Positions 24,515 to 32,993 of a stretch of DNA of 64,000 bases are shown here, piece after piece. The position numbers were made by a program, and so were the translations under genes. The DNA comes from an uncultured Prevotella sp. (lineage in GTDB: Bacteria > Bacteroidota > Bacteroidia > Bacteroidales > Bacteroidaceae): the NCBI GenBank assembly GCA_947177775.1, contig CAMWVS010000006.1:1-64000 (forward strand), in the 5' to 3' direction. Positions within the stretch are counted from its first letter, which is position 1. Every line of letters starts with the position of its first letter. The notes under the pieces were generated by a model. It did no database searches. It saw only the letters and a program-made list of their open reading frames with translations, and had not been told where the DNA came from.

Positions 24515-26335
24515 TTATTTAAAATAGTCTCCATGTATGATATATTCGGAGACACTGTGAGTATTTTCGTTAACGGATGGAACATAATTTTTGTTTAGCA
24601 AAGTATGGCCGAGTCCTCGCCATTTGGACTTCAAGAAGAGTACATCAAGTATGGTTGTGTAAACATCAAGCTGATGACATGGTCCGTGATAGGCTGTACT
24701 ATTGTCGATATCGCCGTTTATTATAAACAGTGGCGTGTCTTTGGTGAGCTTTCCTTTCATGTCTAAAAGCTCATCGTGGGCATGATGGTCCGCTGTTATG
24801 ATAATCAGTGTCTTTTCATATAGCCCCCTTCTTCTCAGACTTTCGATATAACGGGCTATCTGTCTGTCCGTGTAGTGGGCGGCTGTCAGATAGTTGCAGA
24901 ACTTTTCCGGTAATGACTTGTCCGTCAGTATGGTGTCCGTCTCTATGGCATGGCTGTATGGGCTGTGCATGGACATGGTGAGTATGACGGAGAAGAATGG
25001 TCCGGCTGTGATACTATCCATATCCATGGCGAGATCAAATATTTGCTCGTCGTTTAGTGCTCCATATTCCCCATCCTTATAGTCAGCTGCGGAATAAAGA
25101 CGGTCAAATCCATATTGCTGACACATTTCCGACTGACTCCAGAACGAGGGGAGTGTGGGGATAACCATTCTTGCCTCCATGTCCGGATGGTTTTCTTTGA
25201 TTATGGATGCCAATCCTGGCAGAGTGATACTTTTCGCCTTGTTTATGGTGATGGCCCTTTTTAGCGGCAAGATGCCGGTCATGTAGATAAACTGTCCGTC
25301 TGAAGACTCCCCTATGCTTATGTCGGGCCTCACTTGAGCGTTGTAATACACGTTGCTGTCACGTCGTAGCGCGTCAAGATACGGCGTTACTTCGGTCCCT
25401 CCGACGTTCATGTCGGCCGTTAGCGAGAGATAGGACTCGACGATAATGAAAACCACATTGGTAATGTCCGGCCTTAGACGTCCCGGAGTGATGCGCCGAC
25501 TTTTATCCTGCCACATGTCCTCAATCTGTTTCCGTTCTTCAGCGGTCAGTTGTCGTGATGATGTCAGGCTGCTCCATGTCGCCGTGACAAGAACCCGCAA
25601 TGAACCGCTCGTGAAGTTTGTCAGCTGAGGACTCAGTGTCGACTGTATGGGGGAGTAGTAGCGTCTGTTCATATTCCACCAGAACGAGTTGTGCTCATAG
25701 TTTTCTTTTGCGACAATGGAAACGGCATACGTGTTGAATCCCACGGTGAATGCTGCCGGCAGAAGCCACCAAGCGAGTGATTTCCATTTCACACGCGTGT
25801 CACTAACGTTTTTGTAGCATAGGAAGAACAGGACTGTTGTCACGAAGAATATGCCGTCGGAGAAGGACAGGCCGTCCAACAGACATTCCAGCATGAAACT
25901 GTTGGTCATGTTGGAGATTTGCGCAATTGCTGATACGGAGATATAAACACCGAAAAACCGTGAATAAATAATATTGGATAGAGACCATAGTAGCGTAACC
26001 ATGAACAAGAGAACCATGCTTGGTCTGATTCTTCGTCCGGTGACAAGAAGAAAGAGGACCAGTAGTGACGATACGTCTAATATGACGCTTGCGGCGTTGT
26101 CCCAATACTCATAGTGTCGCATGGGAGCCTCCGTATCGGTCGTATTGATGAGAGTATAGTGCATGAGAAACAGGTGCCCGGCGCATAGAACAAACATAAA
26201 GGTATAGAGCCCGGCGGATGCCAGAGTCCTCTTGTTTATGCCCAATGATGGTATGGCAGGTATAGGATGGTCTATATTGCGCCTTTGGGGAGGTCGTCTC
26301 AACCGGCAGTACAACCTTTTGATTTTCTCGTTCAT
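24515..26335 (-). CDS. Membrane sulfatase-like transferase (LTA synthase/phosphoglycerol transferase type)
   Basis: 606 residues. About five membrane helices in the first 230 residues (LYTFMFVLCAGHLFLMHY, VILDVSSLLVLFLLVTG, MVLLFMVTLLWSLSNIIY and others), then an alkaline-phosphatase-superfamily domain facing the periplasm: NVVFIIVESYLSL with the metal-binding Glu, SIGESSDGQFIYMTGILPL, VILTMSMHSPY and the metal site IIITADHHAHDE. Family members move phosphoglycerol, phosphoethanolamine or related groups onto cell-surface glycans or lipids. The usual nucleophile Thr/Ser sits in the less canonical GESSDGQ context. It starts 2 bases after the GT4 stop, so it is the third gene of a GT2-GT4 operon and probably decorates that glycan. 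Confidence 0.78.
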   Translation of the reverse strand: MNEKIKRLYCRLRRPPQRRNIDHPIPAIPSLGINKRTLASAGLYTFMFVLCAGHLFLMHYTLINTTDTEAPMRHYEYWDNAASVILDVSSLLVLFLLVTGRRIRPSMVLLFMVTLLWSLSNIIYSRFFGVYISVSAIAQISNMTNSFMLECLLDGLSFSDGIFFVTTVLFFLCYKNVSDTRVKWKSLAWWLLPAAFTVGFNTYAVSIVAKENYEHNSFWWNMNRRYYSPIQSTLSPQLTNFTSGSLRVLVTATWSSLTSSRQLTAEERKQIEDMWQDKSRRITPGRLRPDITNVVFIIVESYLSLTADMNVGGTEVTPYLDALRRDSNVYYNAQVRPDISIGESSDGQFIYMTGILPLKRAITINKAKSITLPGLASIIKENHPDMEARMVIPTLPSFWSQSEMCQQYGFDRLYSAADYKDGEYGALNDEQIFDLAMDMDSITAGPFFSVILTMSMHSPYSHAIETDTILTDKSLPEKFCNYLTAAHYTDRQIARYIESLRRRGLYEKTLIIITADHHAHDELLDMKGKLTKDTPLFIINGDIDNSTAYHGPCHQLDVYTTILDVLFLKSKWRGLGHTLLNKNYVPSVNENTHSVSEYIIHGDYFK

Positions 26336-26337
26336 GC

Positions 26338-27498
26338 TTATTTAAGTTTTTGGTAGACGTCTTTCAACGTCTGTGCCGACTGATTCCATGAGAAATCTTT
26401 CAGTCGCCGACGCTGTTTCTTTAACATTGCCGTCTTCTCATTGCTGTCCAGGTGATAGAAAGTCTCGAACGTCTCCTCAAAGTCAGAGTCCGTACCGTTC
26501 ATCCGGAAAAACACAGCGGCATCACCGGCAATCTCCCTGAAGCAGCCGTTGTCGTTCAGCAGGACCGGACAATCGGCCTTATAGGCTTCGAGAATAGGTA
26601 TTCCGAATCCCTCATATTGAGACGGATAGACAAAAGCCACGGCATTGTGGTAGAGGTCCATCAGTTCCTGCTGTGTGTCCGCGAACCGATGGACGAACCG
26701 GTCTCTGACTCCGAATGCATCGAAGAAATAAAGTTCTTCGTGTTTGAAGGGGACGCCTGTGCATATGACCTTGAGGTCCGGATGGCGTTTCAGAATCGGG
26801 AGACAGTCACGGCAGAAAGCCGCGAAGTTCTTGTAATGGTATCTTGTTCCTATATATAGTATGTATTCATAGTCATACGCAACATTTTCAGAGGGAACGT
26901 ATGGTTCCTCGTCGGCTCCGTGATAGACCACGGAAACCTTGTCCTCCGGAGTGCCCGTTATGGCGATGAAGTCCTTCTTTGTCTGCTCACTCACGGCAAT
27001 GAAGTGTGTCGCCTTGGGTATGACGGCCTTTTTCTGTAATATCTGTATGTCGTCTTTGGGAAAATAGTTAGGGAACAGTTCCGGAATCATGTCATGTATG
27101 GTCACGACAAAAGGTCTGTTTCCTATGTAGTCAAGGAAATAGCCGTCGAAGAACGTAGGATGGAAGACATCGTAATCTCCTTTTTTCAGCCTGTAGACTG
27201 ATTCGCAGATGTTGAGTTTTGGATTACGGTCCAACCGCGAGAACTGGCTGTACTTGATGTTGTATGACAGCTTGAACAGCAGATGCTTCAGCTTCGAATC
27301 CTCCAAATTCATGAATTCACGGTACGTATCGCCGCGCTTAGGAAATCCGAGCGCCTGCAGATAGACATTGTCAGTCTCCTTTACGGCTATCTCCGCCTCC
27401 AGCGTTTCGGGGCGGTGTGAATAAAGTTCGGCAAAGCATCTTGACACGCCACCATGGTCCTGCATGTCAAATGCCTGATAATCATATAGAACTTTCAT
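26338..27498 (-). CDS. GT4-type glycosyltransferase
   Basis: 386 residues of the GT-B fold. N-terminus MKVLYDYQAFDMQDHGGVSR is an acceptor-domain start; VTIHDMIPELFPNYF, KATHFIAVSEQTKKD and the nucleotide-sugar site YPSQYEGFGIPILEAYKADCPV with EGFGIPILEA are typical. It transfers a sugar from an activated donor to a growing surface polysaccharide at the cytoplasmic face. It overlaps the upstream GT2 gene by 4 bases. Its paralogue at 31792-32952 has exactly the same length and near-identical motif layout, so the two arose by duplication. Confidence 0.9.
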   Translation of the reverse strand: MKVLYDYQAFDMQDHGGVSRCFAELYSHRPETLEAEIAVKETDNVYLQALGFPKRGDTYREFMNLEDSKLKHLLFKLSYNIKYSQFSRLDRNPKLNICESVYRLKKGDYDVFHPTFFDGYFLDYIGNRPFVVTIHDMIPELFPNYFPKDDIQILQKKAVIPKATHFIAVSEQTKKDFIAITGTPEDKVSVVYHGADEEPYVPSENVAYDYEYILYIGTRYHYKNFAAFCRDCLPILKRHPDLKVICTGVPFKHEELYFFDAFGVRDRFVHRFADTQQELMDLYHNAVAFVYPSQYEGFGIPILEAYKADCPVLLNDNGCFREIAGDAAVFFRMNGTDSDFEETFETFYHLDSNEKTAMLKKQRRRLKDFSWNQSAQTLKDVYQKLK

Positions 27499-28370
27499 CG
27501 CTTTCTATCGGGATATATTGACCTTATCAAATCTCTCAGAAGAAACTTCATGGCGTTGCGGATAATCTTCAAGTCCCGTTCAAGCGGTTTTTTGGACATG
27601 GCTATATTGATTTTTCGCTGCAGTCTCTCCCTGTCATATTTGTCTTCAACCGCCTCCGGTTTCTTCCACAGATACTTATACTTTCCATGCACGAACAGCT
27701 CTTCATACATCTCCATGCCGAAGAGTCTCATCATGACCTCCTTGCGCTCGGCGTTTGACAAATCCTGATTGAGCGAGGATATGCCGTCAAGGAAGTATGT
27801 GGCAATGATGCACGGCATGCTCTGGTACGTGCATCCGTGCTTATACCACATCTCGAACGACCATTCCCAGTCTGAGACAATCTTGTGGCTTTCGTTGAAC
27901 GGATGGCGTCTGAGCAACTCCGTCCTGCTGAATGTGGCCTGATGACTCAATGCAAATCTTATCATGAAGTCGAGCGTAATCTCTTCCGGTGCCGGAAACC
28001 TGTATGCCATATCATCTCCGACATATATTGTCGCCCCGGTGCATATATCGGCTCCTTTTAAGAACGGAACAGCCTCTTCCAGCGTCATGGCGGAAAAGAA
28101 CATGTCGCCCGAGTTCATGAATATGCAATATTCGCCGTGAGCCATACCTACGGCCTTGTTCATCGCGTTGTATATCCCGGCGTCCGGCTCACTGACCCAT
28201 TGGTCTATGCGTGGCAGTGACTGTATGTACTCTTTGCTTCCGTCAGTGGAACCTCCGTCAACCACAATCATTTCAAATTCCTTATAGCTCTGTGACAGGA
28301 TGGAAGGTATCGTCCTTTGAAGTCCCCGCAGGTTGTTATAATTGATGGTTATTATTGTAAGTTTTGACAT
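27495..28370 (-). CDS. GT2 glycosyltransferase
   Basis: 291 residues. Classic family-2 GT-A opening KLTIITINYNNLRGLQRTIPSILSQSY, VVDGGSTDGSKEYIQ, and the acceptor segment AMNKAVGMAHGEYCIFMNSGDMF, where the usual DXD appears as NSGD. The C-terminal 90 residues are basic and helical. It is paralogous to the C-terminal half of the fused protein at 29890-31770. First clear gene of a minus-strand operon (GT2-GT4-sulfatase-like). No TAnnTTTG promoter is visible in its 1.5-kb upstream region in the present orientation. Confidence 0.9.
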   Translation of the reverse strand: MSKLTIITINYNNLRGLQRTIPSILSQSYKEFEMIVVDGGSTDGSKEYIQSLPRIDQWVSEPDAGIYNAMNKAVGMAHGEYCIFMNSGDMFFSAMTLEEAVPFLKGADICTGATIYVGDDMAYRFPAPEEITLDFMIRFALSHQATFSRTELLRRHPFNESHKIVSDWEWSFEMWYKHGCTYQSMPCIIATYFLDGISSLNQDLSNAERKEVMMRLFGMEMYEELFVHGKYKYLWKKPEAVEDKYDRERLQRKINIAMSKKPLERDLKIIRNAMKFLLRDLIRSIYPDRKR

Positions 28371-28580
28371 ATTTATTTCCGTTTTTTATAGGCGTCCCGG
28401 TTTGTCGGACATGAAGTCTGTTTCATGGAGTCCGCCATACAGTTGTGTGTCCGATTGGTCTTGACACAGACAGCTACTTATGTTCATGGTGTATCCCCTT
28501 CCATGACAGGCATGCGCCATTTCTATATGTATCAGATAGAAATTGATGGCATTTTCTGTAATAGCTCTTATGAGGTTACG

Positions 28581-28697
28581 TTAATCTGTTATATTTGAAA
28601 TCTGTAAATAAGACAACATCCGGTCAAGAACATCTGAATCATTACAGACAGCCTCAATATATTTGTTCGTCTGGTGGCTCATAATATTTAAAGCCAT
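28581..28697 (-). CDS. Possible small leader ORF (38 residues)
   Basis: ATG at 28697 preceded by the purine-rich aaagagaaat, encoding MALNIMSHQTNKYIEAVCND and 18 more residues to a stop at 28581. It lies in the leader of the minus-strand glycosyltransferase operon. The ribosome-site and start region is shared, inverted, with the tandem leader repeat at 29484 on the plus strand, where it reads MALNSNGLF and stops. Either a small peptide or the start of a lost gene. Product not recognised. Confidence 0.3.
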   Translation of the reverse strand: MALNIMSHQTNKYIEAVCNDSDVLDRMLSYLQISNITD

Positions 28698-28853
28698 ATT
28701 TCTCTTTGTAAGAGAAGTGCCGGCGGATACAACACTATGGACATCAGCCTCATAGACCACAATTAATGTTGAGCAGCAGTGGTGTTGTGTGACAGAGCGC
28801 CCCATTCCGGATAAAACAGGCCGGATAGTAAAAAAAGTAAATATAATATCATA

Positions 28854-29234
28854 GAATTTAACACTTGAAAAATCTGATTCTAGAGCGGTGCGAAGCCGAA
28901 ATCCTGACATTTTGCCTCGCCCATCCGCCGGTCTCCGTTCGGTTTTTGAGCCGGGAGGGCCTTACGGCTCTGCAACGGGGCCGCTTTCGTGTTGCAACGG
29001 TGGCCCCGTCATCTTCCAACGGTGGCCCCGTTGCAACCTCGGGAAGCCCTTACGGCAAAAGAAAACATGACAAAAAGCTGCACACTTTCATTGATTTCGC
29101 TGTAACGCGTTGTGACTCAAGTGGTAAAAGATGCACGCGCAAAACTCGCGAATTTGCGGCCGAATGATTTTTATTTCAGAATAACGCAAGGATTTTGAGG
29201 TATTTGTCAGAATAATTCTAAGTTTTTAACACTT
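28854..29234. repeat. 381-bp dispersed element, copy 2
   Basis: Same ends, same length and same conserved blocks as copy 1 at 8343-8723: gaatttaacacttgaaaa at the left, tttttaacactt at the right, and gcacgcgcaaaactcgcgaa at offset 279. The GC-rich core uses the same modules (caacggtggccccgttgcaac, gggagggccttacggc) but reordered: the left arm is not the inverse of the right, so the long hairpin of copy 1 is absent. Confidence 0.8.
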
Positions 29235-29464
29235 CGTTTTCACATTCCTCCCATACCCTTCCGCTCCTTATCCTCAACACCGTTGCCTGATGCCGCTGCA
29301 AGCTTGACGCCGCCCTAAATCTTTCTTTCATACATCTATGACATATAGGCCCGATGCAATGGACTTTCCTGACGGATACGCCTGCTTTATTTATGTTTAG
29401 TTTCGTTTTTTATGCTTAATTCGTATTTTATTGGGAAAAACTTCGTAGTTATCTTTATTTTTCG

Positions 29465-29472
29465 TAAATTTG
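29465..29472 (+). promoter_or_regulatory. -7 box, upstream duplicate promoter
   Basis: TAAATTTG in copy A of the tandem duplication, 12 bases before the 34-bp inverted-repeat copy. Confidence 0.6.
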
Positions 29473-29626
29473 TAGCCAATAATACTTCTCTTACAGAGAG
29501 AAAGATGGCTTTAAATAGCAATGGGCTTTTCTGACGGATACGCCTGCTTTATTTATGTTTAGTTTCGTTTTTTATGCTTAATTCGTATTTTATTGGGAAA
29601 AACTTCGTAGTTATCCTTATTTTTCG

Positions 29627-29634
29627 TAAATTTG
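29627..29634 (+). promoter_or_regulatory. -7 box, proximal promoter of the plus-strand glycosyltransferase operon
   Basis: TAAATTTG in copy B, 256 bases before the start at 29890, giving a leader of about 250 bases with an initial hairpin (cttctctt-aca-aagagaaag). Confidence 0.6.
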
Positions 29635-29889
29635 TAGCCAATAAAACTTCTCTTACAAAGAGAAAGATTGTTTGAGAAAGTCGTGAATGGTGGTATGGCC
29701 ATCATTTTTCATGAGGCGTCTTATGAGATGTCTTGATAGTGAAATTGTCTAAATACTGTTTATTAAAAAGATATACAAATATTCTGTATGATATCAAGAT
29801 TAAATAAATCCAATGCGAATAAAGAGTAACGAACGGATATCTTTTTTATGTAAGAGGAATTATTATAATCCCATATATCTTGTAATATT

Positions 29890-31770
29890 ATGAATGAGAT
29901 AAAAGTTTCCATCATAGTGCCAGTCTATAATGTAGAAAAATATGTTGTACGCTGTATCGAATCTATAGCTGCCCAGACTTTAAGTGGAATAGAGGCTATA
30001 TTCGTGGATGATTGCGGACTGGACAGGAGTATGGAGCTGGTTAGGAATTTCATAGATGAATATGATGGAGATGTTTACTTCCGTATAATCCGGCTGGACA
30101 GGAACAGTGGCCAGTCTTCCGCTAGAAACTTTGGTATCAGGGAAGCGCGTGGAGAATATATATATTTCCTGGACAGTGACGATTATATCTCTCATGACTG
30201 TATCGAGACCCTCTATTCAGTGGCAGAGGCGGACAGATCGTTGCAGATGGTTCTCGGCAACTATGCCATTGAGGGAGCTTTGTTCCTTGCTCCGATGATG
30301 CTCCGGCAGCGTGATTACACCTCGCAGGAGATAATAGAGGCTCAGTTTGACTATCGCATATATACGATGCCTTGGAATAAGCTGGTCTCAAGGGCATTTC
30401 TCATGGAAAGAGGATTGTTCTTTAGAGAGGGAATCATACATGAGGACAATCTTTGGAGTTACTGTACGGCTTTGTGTTATGACAGGATTTCTGTTGTAAG
30501 AAAGGTTACATATCATTATGTCATCCACTCTCATTCAACGGAGCGTGGCAACTCAAAGGCATTTCATGAGGAACAACTGTTTGAGGTTCTGAAATATCTG
30601 ATACATTTTATCTTTTCCGACAGTATTGCTGTGAAGCGGCAGGTTATGCTCAACCCCGTTCTGTTCCGTTTCGTACAGGCTGAGATAATGAAGTCATTGA
30701 TGCTGCCGTTGAAGTCCGGTGACGTTAAACTGGCAGTGAAACGATACAGGGAAATCCGTGAAATGAGAATGTGGACTTTCAGGGAACTTTTTTCCATTGA
30801 GTCCCTGTCCGTATCGGAGCGGATACGTCCGCTTGTATTCTGGTTGCCTTCATTGGCCGGGATTAAGGCATACGGATATCTCAACAACCGCAAGTATAAA
30901 CAACCAAATGAAATAAACGCGATGAAACTTACGATAATCACCGTTAATTATAACAATCTGGACGGACTGCGGAGAACAATGCCTTCCATATTGTCCCAGA
31001 CATACACCGGATATGAACTCATCGTCATTGACGGCGGTTCTACGGACGGCAGCAAGGAATACATACAGTCACTGGACAGGATTGACTATTGGGTCAGCGA
31101 ACCTGACGGCGGTGTATATAATGCAATGAACAAGGCGGTTCGTCAGGCTCATGGAGAGTTCTGTATATTCATGAACTCAGGTGACATGTTCTTTTCGCCT
31201 CTGTCGCTGGAGGAATCCGTGCCATTGCTGCTTGATGCGGATTTCTATACGGGAGAGTCTGTCTTCATTGAGGACGAAAAGGCATATCCGTGTATTCCTC
31301 CAAACGAGATGACGGTTGATTTCATGATGTGCAATGCCTTGAACCATCAGTCGACATTCAATCGGACTGCCGTTCTCAAACGCCATCCGTTCAATGAGAA
31401 ACACAGGATTGTTTCGGATTGGGAATTGTTCTTTGAAGAATGGTATGTCAACAAATGTACATACAGCCGCCTTCCGACGCGGGTGTCCATCTATTTCATG
31501 GACGGCATATCGTCCGTCAACAAGGATATTGCTGACGACGAACGCCGCGAGGTGGCATACCGTCTGCTTGGGCCTGATGTAACGAACAAATTTCTGAATC
31601 GGGAATATGACGATCTCCCCAAGGACAAGAAGCGCCGCCAGAAGCGCGAGGGGAGACGGAAGAAACTGGAGCGGAAGCTGGCTACGGCAATGTCATATAG
31701 CCCCGTGAGCCGTGACCTGAAGATAATACGTAACGGAATCAAATTCCTGTTCAAGGATTTGTTCACTTAA
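29890..31770 (+). CDS. Fused double GT2 glycosyltransferase
   Basis: 626 residues with two complete family-2 domains. Domain 1 (residues 1 to about 340) opens KVSIIVPVYNVEKYVVRCIES and has the donor site FLDSDDYIS. Domain 2 opens at about residue 345 with MKLTIITVNYNNLDGLRRTMPS, still carrying a methionine at the fusion point, and has IDGGSTDGSKEYIQ and FMNSGDMF. Domain 2 is a clear paralogue of the 291-residue protein at 27495-28370, ending in the same DLKIIRNGIKFLFKDL motif. The joint PNEINA-MKLTI suggests two once-separate adjacent genes that lost a stop codon. It would add two sugars to one chain. First gene of a four-gene plus-strand operon. Confidence 0.92.
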   Translation: MNEIKVSIIVPVYNVEKYVVRCIESIAAQTLSGIEAIFVDDCGLDRSMELVRNFIDEYDGDVYFRIIRLDRNSGQSSARNFGIREARGEYIYFLDSDDYISHDCIETLYSVAEADRSLQMVLGNYAIEGALFLAPMMLRQRDYTSQEIIEAQFDYRIYTMPWNKLVSRAFLMERGLFFREGIIHEDNLWSYCTALCYDRISVVRKVTYHYVIHSHSTERGNSKAFHEEQLFEVLKYLIHFIFSDSIAVKRQVMLNPVLFRFVQAEIMKSLMLPLKSGDVKLAVKRYREIREMRMWTFRELFSIESLSVSERIRPLVFWLPSLAGIKAYGYLNNRKYKQPNEINAMKLTIITVNYNNLDGLRRTMPSILSQTYTGYELIVIDGGSTDGSKEYIQSLDRIDYWVSEPDGGVYNAMNKAVRQAHGEFCIFMNSGDMFFSPLSLEESVPLLLDADFYTGESVFIEDEKAYPCIPPNEMTVDFMMCNALNHQSTFNRTAVLKRHPFNEKHRIVSDWELFFEEWYVNKCTYSRLPTRVSIYFMDGISSVNKDIADDERREVAYRLLGPDVTNKFLNREYDDLPKDKKRRQKREGRRKKLERKLATAMSYSPVSRDLKIIRNGIKFLFKDLFT

Positions 31771-31791
31771 GAATAGGAGAAGGCAGAGATT

Positions 31792-32952
31792 ATGAAAGTG
31801 TTGTTTGACCATCAGGCTTTTGATATGCAGACCCATGGTGGTGTGTCAAGATGTTTTGCCGAGCTTTATTCACACCGTCCGTCATCGTTGGACGTGGAGA
31901 TCAGTGTGAGGGAGACGGATAACGTCTATCTCCGGGATTTGGGGTTCGGAAGGACAGGAGAAATCTATGACCGTTTTATGGGAATGGGCAATTCCGGACT
32001 GAAATATGTCTTGTTCAAACTTGCGATGAATTTCGAATATGGTTATTATTCCAAGTTGGACAGACGTCCGCGGCTGAATCTGTATGAATCGGTTTCCCGT
32101 CTGAAGAAGCAGGATTTTGATGTCTTTCACCCTACTTTCTTTGACGGATATTTCCTGAAGCACATTGCTGACAGACCGTTTGTCATTACTGTGCATGATA
32201 TGATTCCGGAACTGTATCCGCAATATTATGCGGTTGATGACATACAGATTCTGCAGAAGAAGGCCGTCATACCAAAGGCGGCTCACATTGTTACGGTCAG
32301 TGAGCAGACGAAAAAGGATCTGGTCCGGATGATGAATATTCCGGAAAACAAGGTTTCTGTTGTCTATCATGGCGCGGATGAAGAACCTTATGTACGTTCG
32401 GAACAGGTTCAGCGTGATTATGAATATATACTATACGTTGGAGAAAGGCACTTCTATAAGAATTTTGCTTCGTTCAGCCGTGACTGCATACCGATACTGA
32501 AGAGACACCGTGACCTGAAAGTGATATGTACCGGCATGCCGTTTACATCGGAAGAACTCTATTTCTTTGATGTCTATGGCATGAAAGACCGGTTCGTACA
32601 TGTATTTGCGAAGACAAAGCAGGAACTTCTTGATCTCTATCATGATGCTGTCGCTTTCGTCTATCCTTCCGAATACGAGGGCTTCGGAATTCCTATTCTG
32701 GAGGCATATCGTGCCGGATGTCCGGTGATGCTGAACCGTTCCAGCTGTTTCCCGGAAATAGCCGGAGACGCTGCGGTCTACTTCAGGATGAATCGAAACA
32801 CGTCTGATTTTGAAGAACAGTTTGAAACACTCTACCGTATGGACGGCAACGAAAGGGCACTTCTGCTGGACAGGCAGAAAGAGCGCCTGAAAATGTATTC
32901 ATGGAAGAAGTCGGCTCAGGCGTTAGCGGATGTTTATGCCGGATTGAAATAG
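31792..32952 (+). CDS. GT4-type glycosyltransferase
   Basis: 386 residues, the same length as its paralogue at 26338-27498 and colinear with it: MKVLFDHQAFDMQTHGGVSR, VTVHDMIPELYPQYY, KAAHIVTVSEQTKKD, YPSEYEGFGIPILEAYRAGC. GT-B fold, donor site in the C-terminal half (EGFGIPILEA). It starts 21 bases after the fused GT2 gene. Since both the GT2 and GT4 genes are duplicated in the same order in the opposite operon, the two operons probably make variants of one linkage. Confidence 0.9.
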   Translation: MKVLFDHQAFDMQTHGGVSRCFAELYSHRPSSLDVEISVRETDNVYLRDLGFGRTGEIYDRFMGMGNSGLKYVLFKLAMNFEYGYYSKLDRRPRLNLYESVSRLKKQDFDVFHPTFFDGYFLKHIADRPFVITVHDMIPELYPQYYAVDDIQILQKKAVIPKAAHIVTVSEQTKKDLVRMMNIPENKVSVVYHGADEEPYVRSEQVQRDYEYILYVGERHFYKNFASFSRDCIPILKRHRDLKVICTGMPFTSEELYFFDVYGMKDRFVHVFAKTKQELLDLYHDAVAFVYPSEYEGFGIPILEAYRAGCPVMLNRSSCFPEIAGDAAVYFRMNRNTSDFEEQFETLYRMDGNERALLLDRQKERLKMYSWKKSAQALADVYAGLK

Positions 32953-32993
32953 CTTTTATGTTGTAATTCGTGAAATAGAAATGGTTTTTTAGT

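Larger units (their letters stand above)
28685..29517. repeat. 34-bp inverted repeats flanking 765 bp between divergent glycosyltransferase operons
   Basis: 28685-28718 on the minus strand and 29484-29517 on the plus strand share acttctcttacaNagagaaa and the following Natggctttaaata with 32 of 34 identities. A third, shorter match (about 23 bases) is at 29646-29668 on the plus strand. Homology stops abruptly upstream of acttctc. The enclosed segment contains the promoter box TAAATTTG at 29465 and 381-bp element copy 2. Confidence 0.8.
29356..29669 (+). repeat. Tandem duplication of a promoter and leader (162-bp period)
   Basis: Copy A 29356-29517 and copy B 29518 to about 29669 are nearly identical (gcaatggactttcctgacgg versus gcaatgggcttttctgacgg, then only scattered differences). 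Each has a -7 box TAAATTTG (29465-29472 and 29627-29634) and the acttctcttaca hairpin leader. They differ after the leader: copy A continues as an ATG with a short frame, copy B does not. Remaining parts of the 28371-29889 gap show no gene. Confidence 0.88.

Noticed and set aside
28865-29167. Protein-coding gene in element copy 2
   Set aside because: Same reasons as the copy 1 frame; no ribosome site.
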